Of a stretch of DNA of 64,000 nucleotides, positions 1 through 9,643 are shown in pieces. Made by a program: the position numbers and the translations under genes. The DNA is taken from positions 152,559 through 216,558 of the forward strand of contig JACPIS010000037.1 of the NCBI GenBank assembly GCA_016187925.1, read 5' to 3'. Each line of letters begins with the position of its first letter. The first letter of the stretch is position 1. This DNA comes from Opitutia bacterium (GTDB lineage Bacteria; Verrucomicrobiota; Verrucomicrobiia; Opitutales; Opitutaceae). A model generated the notes under the pieces. It was not told the origin of the DNA, searched no databases, and saw nothing but the letters and a program-made list of their open reading frames with translations.

Positions 1-1
1 G

Positions 2-2215
2 GCAGACGACTACACGCAATACCGCCAGGGTTCCCACCACTTCCTCTCGCCGGTCATCACGTTCAAGCCGACGGAGACCACGGAGGTTCTGGTGGACTAC
101 GAGGACGGCATCGCGCACGACGCCGGCATCGGCTTCCAGCGCGTGCGCTCCTCCGTCGGCCCCGGGGTGAACAACGACCAGAACGAGCATGCCGACTTCT
201 ACACGCTGCCCGGCACGGATCCGCGCACCTTCCGGTGGAGCGGCCCCGACACCTACCTGAACAGCCACGCCACCAATCTCCGCCTGCAGGTCTCGCAGCA
301 CATCGGGGAGAACATCGATTTCATCGCCGGCTACAACCGCTCGCGGGTGCGCTCCGCGAAGCGCGACGTGCAGGGCAATTTCCAGCCTTGGACGGACCAG
401 TTCGCGAATCCCGACTCGGCCTTCAGCGATGTGCTCGTGCAAACGATCGATCCGGCCAACGGGGACGCCAGCGGCGGCCTCGGCAACCAGAGCGGCTACT
501 CGCGGGCGACGCTCGCGTATCGCTGGGTCGGGGAGCAGAGCGAGACGGCGCGCGACCAGGTCCGCGCCGAGGCGACCTACCGGCTCAAGCTGTTCGAGGG
601 TGCTGCTTGGAAATGGGCGCAGATGGACAACACCCTGCTCGTTGGACACACCGAAATGCGCGCCGACGTGCACAAGACCAACTCCCAGACCGCGTGGAAC
701 CAGGCCAACGACAATTTCTGGGTGACGAACTACCACAACCCGTCGAACTACGGCCCGTTCCGCTTCGGTCAGGCGCAGGCCAACGGCACGCCCGAGATGC
801 CGGTCCTGCCCTATAACGGACAGGACACGACCTCGTGGAACCAGGGCAGCTACGCGGTCTATCAGGGCAAGCTCCTGCACAACCGCGTGACACTGATCGG
901 CGGTGTCCGGCGCGACCGCAACGAGACGGAGGTGACGGTGAAGCAAATCATCGGCATGCCGTCGTCGACGACGACCCGCCGGCCCACGACGACGCAGACG
1001 ACCACGCAGCTCGGCGCGACCTTCGCCGTCAGCCGCGCGCTGTCGGTCTACGTGCTCGAGTCGCAGGGCCTGCAGCCGAACCTCGACGGCAAGCGCGACG
1101 TCAACGGCGTGCCGCTGCCGGCCACGATGGCGAAGAGCCGCGAAGCCGGCCTGAAGGTCGACCTGGTCGACGGCCGGATCAGCGGCACGGTCAGTGCGTT
1201 CAAGATCCGGCGCACGGACGCCCCGATGTTCTACTGGTGGGCCCCGACGTCGAACCGCTCCGACCGTTTCAATCCCAACAAGGACATCGTCTATCGCGTC
1301 ACCGACCTGCAGCCGCCCAGCCTCGGGGGCGCGCAGGTGAACAACGGTGCCGCCGAGGCGGCCCTCGCCCAGTGGAATGCCGGCCTCGCGGCGGGCTCCA
1401 TCTACAAGATCGGCATGCAGTGGTATGTGAACGCTTCCCAGCCGACCGGCGCCGAGCTGCTCGACACCGTGTTCGACTACACCAAGGCGCACAATTACAC
1501 GATGCCGGGCTGGATCTACGAACCGGACGCGAACACGAACAACACCTTTCCCACCCGCGCCAGCGGCAACGGCGGCGACGAGTTCGTGATCGGGACGGAT
1601 AACTCCACGGGCTGGGACGCCCAGCTGTTGTTCGCGCCCAACGACCACCTCCAGTTCCTCCTGAGCTACGCCCACGTGACCCGCGAGGTCGAGTTCCCGG
1701 GCCATTTTGCGAAGTCGCCTTATCCGCAGGACCGCTGGGCGCCGTGGTATTTCCCCAATAGCGACTGGGGCCTGACCCGCGTGCCTCTCGACCAAGCTTA
1801 CGGCGATCCCGCCGACACCTCCACCTGGAACGGCATCAACTGGGGCAAGGGCCTGCCGATGGACGACACGCCCGAGCACCACTTCGCGATGTGGGCGAGC
1901 TACAACTTCACGACCGGCCTCGCCAAGGGGCTGACGCTCGGCGCCGGCGGCTACTACGAGTCGCCCCGCCTGTATGTCTCCGGTCTCACCCACGGCGGCG
2001 GCCAGCAGATCACGGACAAGAACGGCAAAAATGTCATGCTCGAGACGCGCTCGCGGACCAACGTCGACCTCATGGTTCGCTACGGCTTCAAGCTCTCCGG
2101 GCGCGACGCCAGCGTGCAGCTCAACGTGAACAACGTGCTGAACGACCAGAAACGCTACGGCTTCGTCTACGCGGCGCCCACGACGGCGCGCCTGGAGTTC
2201 AGCTGCAAGCTCTGA
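2..2215 (+). CDS. TonB-dependent receptor, C-terminal part (5' end outside window)
   Basis: The reading frame is open from the window edge, so the true start and the plug domain lie upstream; about 738 residues are visible. The product looks like the beta-barrel part of an outer-membrane TonB-dependent receptor: long, rich in Tyr, Trp, Asn and Asp, with alternating strand-and-loop texture, a late segment with SVQLNVNNVLN (the usual penultimate-strand motif of these receptors) and a short final strand. Such receptors import siderophores, vitamins or glycans using TonB energy. The substrate cannot be told from this fragment. The protein ends in CKL instead of the usual terminal aromatic residue. 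A 13-bp hairpin follows the stop. Confidence 0.85.
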   Translation, partial: ADDYTQYRQGSHHFLSPVITFKPTETTEVLVDYEDGIAHDAGIGFQRVRSSVGPGVNNDQNEHADFYTLPGTDPRTFRWSGPDTYLNSHATNLRLQVSQHIGENIDFIAGYNRSRVRSAKRDVQGNFQPWTDQFANPDSAFSDVLVQTIDPANGDASGGLGNQSGYSRATLAYRWVGEQSETARDQVRAEATYRLKLFEGAAWKWAQMDNTLLVGHTEMRADVHKTNSQTAWNQANDNFWVTNYHNPSNYGPFRFGQAQANGTPEMPVLPYNGQDTTSWNQGSYAVYQGKLLHNRVTLIGGVRRDRNETEVTVKQIIGMPSSTTTRRPTTTQTTTQLGATFAVSRALSVYVLESQGLQPNLDGKRDVNGVPLPATMAKSREAGLKVDLVDGRISGTVSAFKIRRTDAPMFYWWAPTSNRSDRFNPNKDIVYRVTDLQPPSLGGAQVNNGAAEAALAQWNAGLAAGSIYKIGMQWYVNASQPTGAELLDTVFDYTKAHNYTMPGWIYEPDANTNNTFPTRASGNGGDEFVIGTDNSTGWDAQLLFAPNDHLQFLLSYAHVTREVEFPGHFAKSPYPQDRWAPWYFPNSDWGLTRVPLDQAYGDPADTSTWNGINWGKGLPMDDTPEHHFAMWASYNFTTGLAKGLTLGAGGYYESPRLYVSGLTHGGGQQITDKNGKNVMLETRSRTNVDLMVRYGFKLSGRDASVQLNVNNVLNDQKRYGFVYAAPTTARLEFSCKL

Positions 2216-2242
2216 CGAATTGGGTTGGAAAGAAATACACCG

Positions 2243-2276
2243 CTGCGCGCACCAGAGAGTTCACTGGTGCGCGCAG
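2243..2276 (+). terminator. Strong hairpin after the receptor gene
   Basis: A perfect 13-bp stem (CTGCGCGCACCAG with its complement) encloses an 8-nt loop, 27 bases after the receptor stop. The following bases are only weakly T-rich (TTGGTCT), so it may act as a terminator or as a 3'-end-protecting structure. Confidence 0.6.
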
Positions 2277-2301
2277 TTGGTCTCCGGCGGACCGCCGCCG
2301 G

Positions 2302-2691
2302 CTAGAGGCCGAGCCCGGCGCGCACGGCGCCGAGGATCTGCCAGCCGAGCAGGGCGTCGAGCGCCACGGCCTGATGGAGCACGATGCTGCCCCACAGCAG
2401 AAACCGATAGCCGGCCTTCGCGGTCTTGTGCCGCAGGAGTTGCTGGGCCAGCAGCGCCCCGGGCCAGCCGCCGAGCAGCTCGCCCAGATGCAGCGTCGCC
2501 TCCGGCACGCGCCACTGCTGGCGCCCGGCCCGGCGTTTGTCGCTCCAGTTGAGCAGCAGCGTGGCCGCATTGGCCGCCAGCCCGAGCAGCAGGACGAGCC
2601 CGAGGTGCGCGCGCGGCACGCCCTGCCAGAGCGCGAGGCCGGGCAGGACCAGCAGGAACGGCAGGGCGACCAGGGCGGCGGGCGGTTTCAC
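2302..2691 (-). CDS. DUF1294 small membrane protein
   Basis: This 129-residue protein matches the DUF1294 family (often annotated as a cold-shock-domain-associated membrane protein). The family signature is visible: an N-terminal hydrophobic pair of helices, then LNWSDKRRA near residue 50, WRVPEATLHL and ELLGGWPGALLAQQLLRHKT, then a further hydrophobic helix. No cold-shock domain is attached here. The start codon is GTG; no better start lies nearby. It follows pdhC on the same strand, but a strong terminator at 2704-2727 separates them, so it is probably transcribed separately or by read-through. The function of the family is not known. Confidence 0.85.
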   Translation of the reverse strand: MKPPAALVALPFLLVLPGLALWQGVPRAHLGLVLLLGLAANAATLLLNWSDKRRAGRQQWRVPEATLHLGELLGGWPGALLAQQLLRHKTAKAGYRFLLWGSIVLHQAVALDALLGWQILGAVRAGLGL

Positions 2692-2703
2692 GGGGAAAGA
2701 AAA

Positions 2704-2727
2704 GAGGCGCGCCGGTGGGCGCGCCTC
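2704..2727 (-). terminator. Intrinsic terminator of the pdh operon
   Basis: Read on the minus strand, a perfect 10-bp stem GAGGCGCGCC/GGCGCGCCTC with a CACC loop is followed by TTTTCTTT. It lies 22 bases after the pdhC stop. Confidence 0.85.
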
Positions 2728-2749
2728 GGGGAAGGGGTGGCGGCGAGAC

Positions 2750-4096
2750 TCAGACCAGCAGCAGGGCCGGCTTCTCGAGGAGATCCTTGAGAGCGCCGAG
2801 ATACTGGGCGCCGACGGCGCCGTCGAACACGCGGTGATCGGCGCTGAGCGTCACGGTCATCGTCTGGCCCACGACGATGGCGCCGTTCTTCACGACGGGC
2901 TTGGTGACCGTGGTGCCGACGGCGAGGATCGCGGAGTTGGGCGGGTTGATGATGGCGGTGAAGCGCGGGATGCCCATCATGCCGAGGTTCGAGACGCAGA
3001 AGGTGCCGCCGGTGTATTCGGCGGGCTGGAGCTTTTTGCCCTTGGCCTTCTTGCCGAGGGCCTTCGCCTCGGTGCTGATCTGGAAGACGCTCTTGAGGTG
3101 GGCGTCGCGGATGACCGGAGTGATGAGACCGTCTTCGAGTGCGACCGCGAACGCCATGTGGGCGGCTCCGAAGTAGCGGATGCCCGCCTGCCCTGAGCCT
3201 GTCGAAGGGGTGCCTTCCCACGAACTGTTGACGGCGGGCACGCGGCGCAGCGCCGCGGCGCAGGCCTTGAGCACGAAATCGTTGACCGAGAGCTTCACAC
3301 CCTGGGCCTCGAGACCGGCGTTGAGCTGGGCGCGGATCGCGAGCAGCGGTTCGACGTCGATCTCGATGTCGAGGTAGATGTAGGGGATGGTCGTGGTGGA
3401 CTCGACCATGCGCTTGGCGATGACGCCGCGCATCGTGGAGATGGGGACGACGCGCTCCTCCTGGATCGGGCCCTGGTTGGACACGCCGCCGCCGGTGAAG
3501 GTGGCGGCGGGTCGGGACGAGGACGGCACGGCGCCCGGGGCGGACTTGAGCAGGGCGGGATTGGCCGCGGCGGCGAGCACGTCGGCCTTGACCACGCGGC
3601 CGTGCGGGCCAGTGCCGGCGATGCGGGCCGGATCGAGATTGCTCTGCGCGGCGATCTTGCGGGCCAGCGGGGAGATTTTCACGCGGCCCTCAGGCTGCGG
3701 AGCGCTGAGCGCGGAGGGCTGAACGCTGGGCGTGGGAGCGGGGACGGCAATCGGAGCGGGCGGCGGAGGAGCGGCTGGCGCGGGGGCCGGGGCAGCGGCG
3801 GCCGGCGCCGGTGCGGCGGCCTTGGGGGCCGGAGCGGCGGGAGCCTCGACGGTCTCGCCGGGTTTGCCGACCGCGCAGAGCGCGGCGCCGATGGCGATCT
3901 GCGAGCCGGCGGGGGCGAAAATCTTGAGCAGCGTGCCGTCGAAGAACGACTCGAGCTCCATCGTGGCCTTGTCGGTCTCGACCTCGGCGAGCATGTCGCC
4001 GGCCTTGACGGCATCGCCTTCCTGCTTGAGCCACTTGACGAGGGTGCCCACCGACATCGTGTCGGAGAGCTTCGGCATATCGATGATTTGGGCCAT
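2750..4096 (-). CDS. pdhC: Pyruvate dehydrogenase complex E2, dihydrolipoamide acetyltransferase
   Basis: E2 core of the pyruvate dehydrogenase complex; it moves the acetyl group from lipoamide to CoA. The 448 residues show one N-terminal lipoyl domain with the lipoylation motif ETDKATM (Lys43), a long Ala/Pro linker (about 80-135), an E3/E1-binding domain (about 138-175, SPLARKIA and GTGPHGRV), and the catalytic acetyltransferase domain ending with the active-site motif DHRVFDG. Transcription order is pdhA-pdhB-pdhC. Residues 296-305 (TPSTGSGQAG) look like an insertion: they are encoded by a copy of a dispersed repeat (3191-3210) lying between the conserved VNSSWEG and IRYFG segments. The frame stays intact, so the enzyme is probably functional. 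Confidence 0.95.
   Translation of the reverse strand: MAQIIDMPKLSDTMSVGTLVKWLKQEGDAVKAGDMLAEVETDKATMELESFFDGTLLKIFAPAGSQIAIGAALCAVGKPGETVEAPAAPAPKAAAPAPAAAAPAPAPAAPPPPAPIAVPAPTPSVQPSALSAPQPEGRVKISPLARKIAAQSNLDPARIAGTGPHGRVVKADVLAAAANPALLKSAPGAVPSSSRPAATFTGGGVSNQGPIQEERVVPISTMRGVIAKRMVESTTTIPYIYLDIEIDVEPLLAIRAQLNAGLEAQGVKLSVNDFVLKACAAALRRVPAVNSSWEGTPSTGSGQAGIRYFGAAHMAFAVALEDGLITPVIRDAHLKSVFQISTEAKALGKKAKGKKLQPAEYTGGTFCVSNLGMMGIPRFTAIINPPNSAILAVGTTVTKPVVKNGAIVVGQTMTVTLSADHRVFDGAVGAQYLGALKDLLEKPALLLV
3191..3210. repeat. Dispersed palindromic repeat inside pdhC
   Basis: The sequence CCCTGAGCCTGTCGAAGGGG is a copy of the short, partly palindromic CCTTCGACAGGCTCAGG element that I know from many unrelated bacterial genomes. 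It lies wholly within the pdhC coding region and encodes PSTGSGQ in frame on the minus strand. Confidence 0.8.
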
Positions 4097-4142
4097 GGGG
4101 TGGGCGCCTTGCGGCGCAGTTGAGAGTTGAGGGATGAAAGAT

Positions 4143-4169
4143 GGATTCTTCGCTGTGCTCAGAATGACA
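4143..4169. repeat. Dispersed repeat between pdhB and pdhC
   Basis: On the minus strand this reads GTCATTCTGAGCACAGCGAA followed by GAATCC, a variant of the widespread ATTCTGAGCGCAGCGAAGAATC element. It fills most of the 84-base gap between pdhB and pdhC. Confidence 0.7.
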
Positions 4170-4180
4170 CGCGACGGAAG

Positions 4181-5158
4181 TTATTTCAGCACATCCAGCG
4201 CGGCGGCGTAGATGCGGTCGACGGTGGGCAGTTGGAGCTTCTCGAGCGGCGGGCTGTAGATGGCCGGCGAGTCGATCGAGGTGACGCGCTTCACGGGGGC
4301 GTCGAGGTAGTCGAACGCTTTTTCCTGGATGAGGCAGGCGAGCATGGCGCTGACGGAGCAGAAGGGCTTGGCTTCCTCGACGAGCAGGACGCGGCTGGTC
4401 TTCTTCACGGAGTTGAGCACGGTCTCCTCGTCGAGCGGGCGGATGGAGCGGAGGTCGACGACCTCGACGGAGACACCGTGCTTCTCGTGGAGCAGGTCGG
4501 CGGCCTTGAGGGCCATCTGGATGGCGCGGCCGTGGCCGATGATCGAGAGCTGCGAGCCTTCGCGCATGACGTTGGCCTGGCCGAGCGGGATGAGGTATTC
4601 GCCGTCCGGCACTTCGCACGACTCGCCGTAGAGCATGGTGTTTTCCATGAACAGCACGGGGTCGTTGTCGCGGATGGCGGACTTCATGAGGCCCTTCGCG
4701 TCGTAGGCGTTGGACGGCACGACGACCTTGATGCCGGGATGGTAGGCGGCGATGGACTCGGGCGTGTGCGAGTGCGTGGCACCGACGTTCGTGCCACCGT
4801 TGGCGGGGCCGCGGAGCACGATGGGGCAGTTGATCAGGCCGCCGGACATGTAGCGGATGTTGGCGGCGTTGTTGAAGATCTGGTCGAAGGCGACGGAGTA
4901 GAAGCTGAAGAACATCAGCTCCATGATCGGACGCACGCCGAGCATGGCGGCGCCGACGCCCATGCCGATAAAGCCGGCTTCGCTGATGGGCGTGTCGATG
5001 ATGCGTTTCGGGCCGTACTTGGCCAACATGCCTTCGGAGACCTTGTAGGCGCCGTTGAACTGGCCGACTTCCTCGCCCATGAGGACGACGTTCGGATCGC
5101 GCTCGATTTCCTCGGACATGGCGTGCCGGAGGGCTTCGCGGTAAGTGATGACGGGCAT
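4181..5158 (-). CDS. pdhB: Pyruvate dehydrogenase E1 component, beta subunit
   Basis: The 325 residues match the beta subunit of the alpha2beta2-type 2-oxoacid dehydrogenase E1. It begins MPVITYREALRHAMSEE, carries LMGEEVGQFNGAYKVS and the AEAGFIG-like segment ISEAGFIGMGVGAAM of the thiamine-diphosphate domain, and ends with the transketolase C-terminal domain (about 200-320, GHGRAIQMAL, VVDLRSIRPLDEETV). With pdhA it decarboxylates pyruvate and acetylates E2 lipoyl groups. It is the middle gene of pdhA-pdhB-pdhC, 57 bases after pdhA. The substrate could be a branched-chain 2-oxo acid instead, but the two-subunit E1 next to a one-lipoyl E2 fits pyruvate. Confidence 0.93.
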   Translation of the reverse strand: MPVITYREALRHAMSEEIERDPNVVLMGEEVGQFNGAYKVSEGMLAKYGPKRIIDTPISEAGFIGMGVGAAMLGVRPIMELMFFSFYSVAFDQIFNNAANIRYMSGGLINCPIVLRGPANGGTNVGATHSHTPESIAAYHPGIKVVVPSNAYDAKGLMKSAIRDNDPVLFMENTMLYGESCEVPDGEYLIPLGQANVMREGSQLSIIGHGRAIQMALKAADLLHEKHGVSVEVVDLRSIRPLDEETVLNSVKKTSRVLLVEEAKPFCSVSAMLACLIQEKAFDYLDAPVKRVTSIDSPAIYSPPLEKLQLPTVDRIYAAALDVLK

Positions 5159-5161
5159 GGC

Positions 5162-5198
5162 TGGAAAATTTGAAATTTCAGATCTGGGATTTGGGATG
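5162..5198. repeat. AT-rich repeat-like element before pdhB
   Basis: A 37-base AT-rich stretch contains AAAATTTGAAATTTC and a near-duplicated GGGATTTGGGAT. It contrasts sharply with the GC-rich surroundings and lies in the pdhA-pdhB gap. I suspect a dispersed repeat, but only one copy is visible here. Confidence 0.4.
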
Positions 5199-5215
5199 CG
5201 CGAAGGGCGCGCGGC

Positions 5216-6313
<1,098 letters not shown>

Positions 6314-6484
6314 GATTGTTTTAAGTTTGAAGCGATTTCTGGTCGCCGAACTTTTCTCATCCAGAGAATGGCATGGAAAGACAAGCGAAACTTCCGCTTT
6401 CCGCTGGTATTAGTGCAGGTATGCGCCCGCCCGAAGCCACGCCTGCCCGCCGGCTGCCGGCTTCCCCGTCACTCTGGCCCGGCC

Positions 6485-7000
6485 TCAACCTGCCGAATCC
6501 GGTCCGGTCGTGATCTGCTCGACGGTGATCTTGATCGGCGAGACCGTGCAATCCGCCCGCAGCGACACGAAGCGTTCGCGATACCGGTCGTAGATCGGCC
6601 AGAGCGCGGCCTTGTCGGTCTCGGGAATCGGCAGTTCGTTGATCCGGGCTCGCGAGAAAAACTTGAAGCTGCCCTCGCTGATGTCGGCCGGCAGGCGGTC
6701 GAGCGGCGCCTTGCAGCGAAACAGGAACATCAGCCAGTGCGTCTGCCCCTGGTAGGCCTTTTCCGCGATCATGGCGAAGAGATGCATGTCCTCCTCGCGC
6801 ACGTGGTGACCGGTCTCCTCGGCGGTCTCGCGCACGGCGCACTGGAACGGTGATTCGCCGGTGGCCATCTCGAGCTTGCCGCCGATCGGCGACCACACGC
6901 CGAGGTTCGGCTGCTTGGCTCTTAACATCAGTAACAGCTCGCCGGCGCGGTTCTCGATGAACACGAGGACGCTGATCTTGTAGGGGAGGACGGGTGACAT
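6485..7000 (-). CDS. Nudix hydrolase
   Basis: The 171-residue protein contains a Nudix box, GGKLEMATGE followed seven residues later by RETAEETGH (about residues 52-75), which binds the metal used to cleave nucleoside diphosphates linked to another moiety. The spacing between the first Gly and the first Glu is two residues longer than the GX5E consensus, but all acidic residues of REUXEEXGU are present. The substrate is not predictable. It is divergent from the pilus-like locus and upstream of pdhA on the same strand. Confidence 0.88.
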   Translation of the reverse strand: MSPVLPYKISVLVFIENRAGELLLMLRAKQPNLGVWSPIGGKLEMATGESPFQCAVRETAEETGHHVREEDMHLFAMIAEKAYQGQTHWLMFLFRCKAPLDRLPADISEGSFKFFSRARINELPIPETDKAALWPIYDRYRERFVSLRADCTVSPIKITVEQITTGPDSAG

Positions 7001-7079
7001 GGCGCAAAAAAGAGCGTGACCTTTGCCCGAACTCCGGCAAACAAATCCTGCAACGGGCCGCTATCCACGCGAGCCCGTT

Positions 7080-8714
7080 ATGTTTTTCCGCCGGACCACT
7101 GTCCTCGAATGCGGCGCCAGCCACACGGCGCTGGGTCGTTTTTCCCTCACGTCGTCGGGACGTCTCCGGCTCGAGGATTATGCCGTCGAGACCTTCGCGC
7201 TGGAGCCCGGCCGCGAGGCGGACTGGCTGGAGCGGACGCGCGCGGCCCTGGCGCTGTTGCGCTCGCGGATCAGTGACGCGGGCACCGTCGTGCTGGTGCT
7301 GCCGGCGCATGCCACGCTGGTGAAATTCATCCGGACACCGCGGGTATCGCGCGCCCAACAGGAGAAGATCATCCGCTTCGAAGCGCAGCAGAGCCTGCCG
7401 CTGGGTGAGGCGGAAGTGGTCTGGGGCAGCGCGCCCGCGGGCGGCACCGACCGGGAGGCCGAAGTGATGCTCTGCGCGGCGAAACACGACGCCCTCGAAG
7501 CGCTTTGCGCCGCGGTCGAAGCCGCAGGCTTCCGGATTGACCGCGCGTTGCCGTCGCCGCTCGCCACATTGGCGGCGTGTCGCGTGCAGCGGATGGAGGA
7601 TGATTCTCCCGCGCCGGTTTTGCTCGCCAATCTCGGCGCGCGGTCGACCACGCTCCTGCTCGTGAAGCCGGAGCGCTTTTGCGCCCGCACATTCGCGCTG
7701 GGCGGGAATTCCGCCACCGCGCAGATTGCCGAAGGCAGCGGCCGCGACTTCGCGGAAGCCGAGAAATTCAAACTCACCGACTGCCCGCGCCACTTGCTGC
7801 AGTTCGCGGCCGAGTCGTTTGCCACGCGGCTCGGACAGGAGATCACGCGCTCGGTGTTGCACTTTCAGCGGCAATCCGGCGTGTCCGCTCCCGCGCGAAT
7901 CCTGCTGACCGGTGGTGCCGCGCGCCTGCCGGGGCTCCCCGAGCTGCTCGCCGCCAAGCTGGGACTGCCCGTCGCGCGCCTCGCTGTTCTTGATGCGCTC
8001 GAAATCGGCGCAGCCGCCGCGCAGGCATGGGCGGCCCTGCCGGTCCCTCCGGTGTCGGATCTGGTCGGCGCGGCTGCCTTGCAATTCGGGCGGACTCTTC
8101 CCGGGATGGATTTGTTGCCGTCGCAACTGCGAACGCGGGCGGCATTTCGCCGCCGCCTGCCGTGGCTGGTCGCGGCCGCGCTCCTGATGCTAGCCGCGCT
8201 GCTCCCGCCGATCATGCGGTGGCGCGCGACGAGCGCCGCGGCCCGGCAAAAGACCGCCGCCATCGAGCGCGAGATCGCGCCTCTGCGTGCGCGCGAGGCC
8301 CGCAACCGCGCCAATCTCCAGCGGCTCGACGAACTTCGCCGCCAGATCGCCATGCTGCAAGGGATCGAGGATCGCCGGGTCGCCTGGCTGGCGCTGCTCG
8401 CAGACTTGCAGGACCGCCTTGCGGCCACGGAGGACGTGTGGCTGGAGCGCATGAGCGTGGCGCCGGCTGGCGGACCTCCGCCGGCTTCGTCCGCGGCTCC
8501 GCTGCGCATCGCCGTTTCCGGCCGGTTGCTCGACAAACTCAATCCCCGCGGAGTGACGGGCGCGGAAGCCCAGACGCGGGTGAAGCATTTGCTCGGTGAT
8601 CTCGGTGGGTCACCCCATATCGAGCGGGTGGAGGCGGCGCACCTCGATCGCGACCGCTCCGGCATCCTGCAATTCGACTTCGTGCTCGTCGCCAGGCTGG
8701 ACCGGCCCCTGTGA
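7080..8714 (+). CDS. PilM-like ATPase fused to PilN-like domain (Amuc_1101 type)
   Basis: The 544 residues begin with an actin-like PilM fold (about 1-330; N-terminal strand VLECGASHTALG, phosphate-binding ANLGARSTTLLLV, LTGGAARLPGLPELLA). A PilN-like segment follows: MDLLPSQLR near residue 343, a transmembrane helix (about 360-378), a coiled coil, and a C-terminal alpha/beta domain. In most bacteria PilM and PilN are separate proteins that bind through the short PilN N-terminus; here they are joined. I chose the ATG at 7080 because the protein then starts at the PilM fold; an in-frame start at 7023 would add a non-conserved extension. First gene of a four-gene locus that matches Akkermansia Amuc_1101-1098. 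Confidence 0.87.
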   Translation: MFFRRTTVLECGASHTALGRFSLTSSGRLRLEDYAVETFALEPGREADWLERTRAALALLRSRISDAGTVVLVLPAHATLVKFIRTPRVSRAQQEKIIRFEAQQSLPLGEAEVVWGSAPAGGTDREAEVMLCAAKHDALEALCAAVEAAGFRIDRALPSPLATLAACRVQRMEDDSPAPVLLANLGARSTTLLLVKPERFCARTFALGGNSATAQIAEGSGRDFAEAEKFKLTDCPRHLLQFAAESFATRLGQEITRSVLHFQRQSGVSAPARILLTGGAARLPGLPELLAAKLGLPVARLAVLDALEIGAAAAQAWAALPVPPVSDLVGAAALQFGRTLPGMDLLPSQLRTRAAFRRRLPWLVAAALLMLAALLPPIMRWRATSAAARQKTAAIEREIAPLRAREARNRANLQRLDELRRQIAMLQGIEDRRVAWLALLADLQDRLAATEDVWLERMSVAPAGGPPPASSAAPLRIAVSGRLLDKLNPRGVTGAEAQTRVKHLLGDLGGSPHIERVEAAHLDRDRSGILQFDFVLVARLDRPL

Positions 8715-9643
8715 GCATGAAGTCGCTGAAGCTCACTCCCGGCGTGCTTGGGCTGCTGTTGCTCTACGTGGCTGCGCTTGGTGGCGGTGGCTGCTGGTTG
8801 GTGCGGACACAGCGGCAGGCGCAGCGCGATATCGCGCTGCTCGACCGGAAAATGCGGGAACGCGACCAACTGATGCGGCTGAATCCGGCGCCGAGCCAGG
8901 CCAACGAGGAGGCCATCGCGGCTGAGTTGCGTGTCGCCACGCAGACGCTGGAGACGTTGCGAGCCGCGTTGCAAGGACGCGAGGCGGACGCGCTCACGGG
9001 GCCGCCACCGGCACGGCCGCTCGACATCTATTTCGAGTACGCTGGCTTTGTGGACCGGGCGCGCGTCCTGGCCGAGCGCATGCACGTCAGGCTGAAAGGC
9101 GACGAGCGCTTCGGCTTCGCCAGCTTTACGAAGGAATCGTCAGCGGCCGCCCTGCTGCCGGTCGTGCATCGGCAGCGAATCGTCGTGCAGCAGATGGTGG
9201 AAACCCTGCTCGAGGCGGGACCGCAAGAATTGCTGTTCGTGCAGCGCGAACGGCCGCTGACTGTGGCGCAGCGATCGCTTCGCCCGGCACTGTCGCCGGT
9301 CGAGAACGCGCATGCCGCCTTTGTCGACGGGACGGACGAGATCGCAGCGGACTTCTTTCTGCCCGACGAAAGGCTGACGCTGCGGGCGCCGGGGTTGGTG
9401 AATACCTCCGCCTTTCGGGTTGAGTTCACGGGGCAAACCCGGGTCTTGCGCTCGTTCCTGAATTCGTTGGCGGAGTTCCGGCTGCCGCTGGTGGTGCGCA
9501 GTGTCGAAGTGGAGCCGCTCGGTACGCCCGCCGGCTCGCTGACGCGCGACCCGGCGCCGCTGGTGTCGGCGGCATCCTCGAAGTTTTCGGTCGTCGTCGA
9601 ATGTCTTGAGATACTGCCGGCCGCGTCCGGCACGCCGTTATGA
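8711..9643 (+). CDS. Amuc_1100-type pilus-like membrane protein
   Basis: A roughly 310-residue protein with one N-terminal membrane helix (about 10-28), a coiled-coil segment (about 30-75) and a periplasmic alpha/beta domain. Position, size and layout match the PilN/PilO-like protein Amuc_1100 of Akkermansia, which sits between the PilM-like and PilQ-like genes. Assignment rests mainly on synteny and architecture. The GTG at 8711 overlaps the previous stop (GTGA), indicating translational coupling; an ATG two codons later (8717) is an alternative. It probably forms part of an inner-membrane alignment complex. Confidence 0.75.
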   Translation: MSMKSLKLTPGVLGLLLLYVAALGGGGCWLVRTQRQAQRDIALLDRKMRERDQLMRLNPAPSQANEEAIAAELRVATQTLETLRAALQGREADALTGPPPARPLDIYFEYAGFVDRARVLAERMHVRLKGDERFGFASFTKESSAAALLPVVHRQRIVVQQMVETLLEAGPQELLFVQRERPLTVAQRSLRPALSPVENAHAAFVDGTDEIAADFFLPDERLTLRAPGLVNTSAFRVEFTGQTRVLRSFLNSLAEFRLPLVVRSVEVEPLGTPAGSLTRDPAPLVSAASSKFSVVVECLEILPAASGTPL

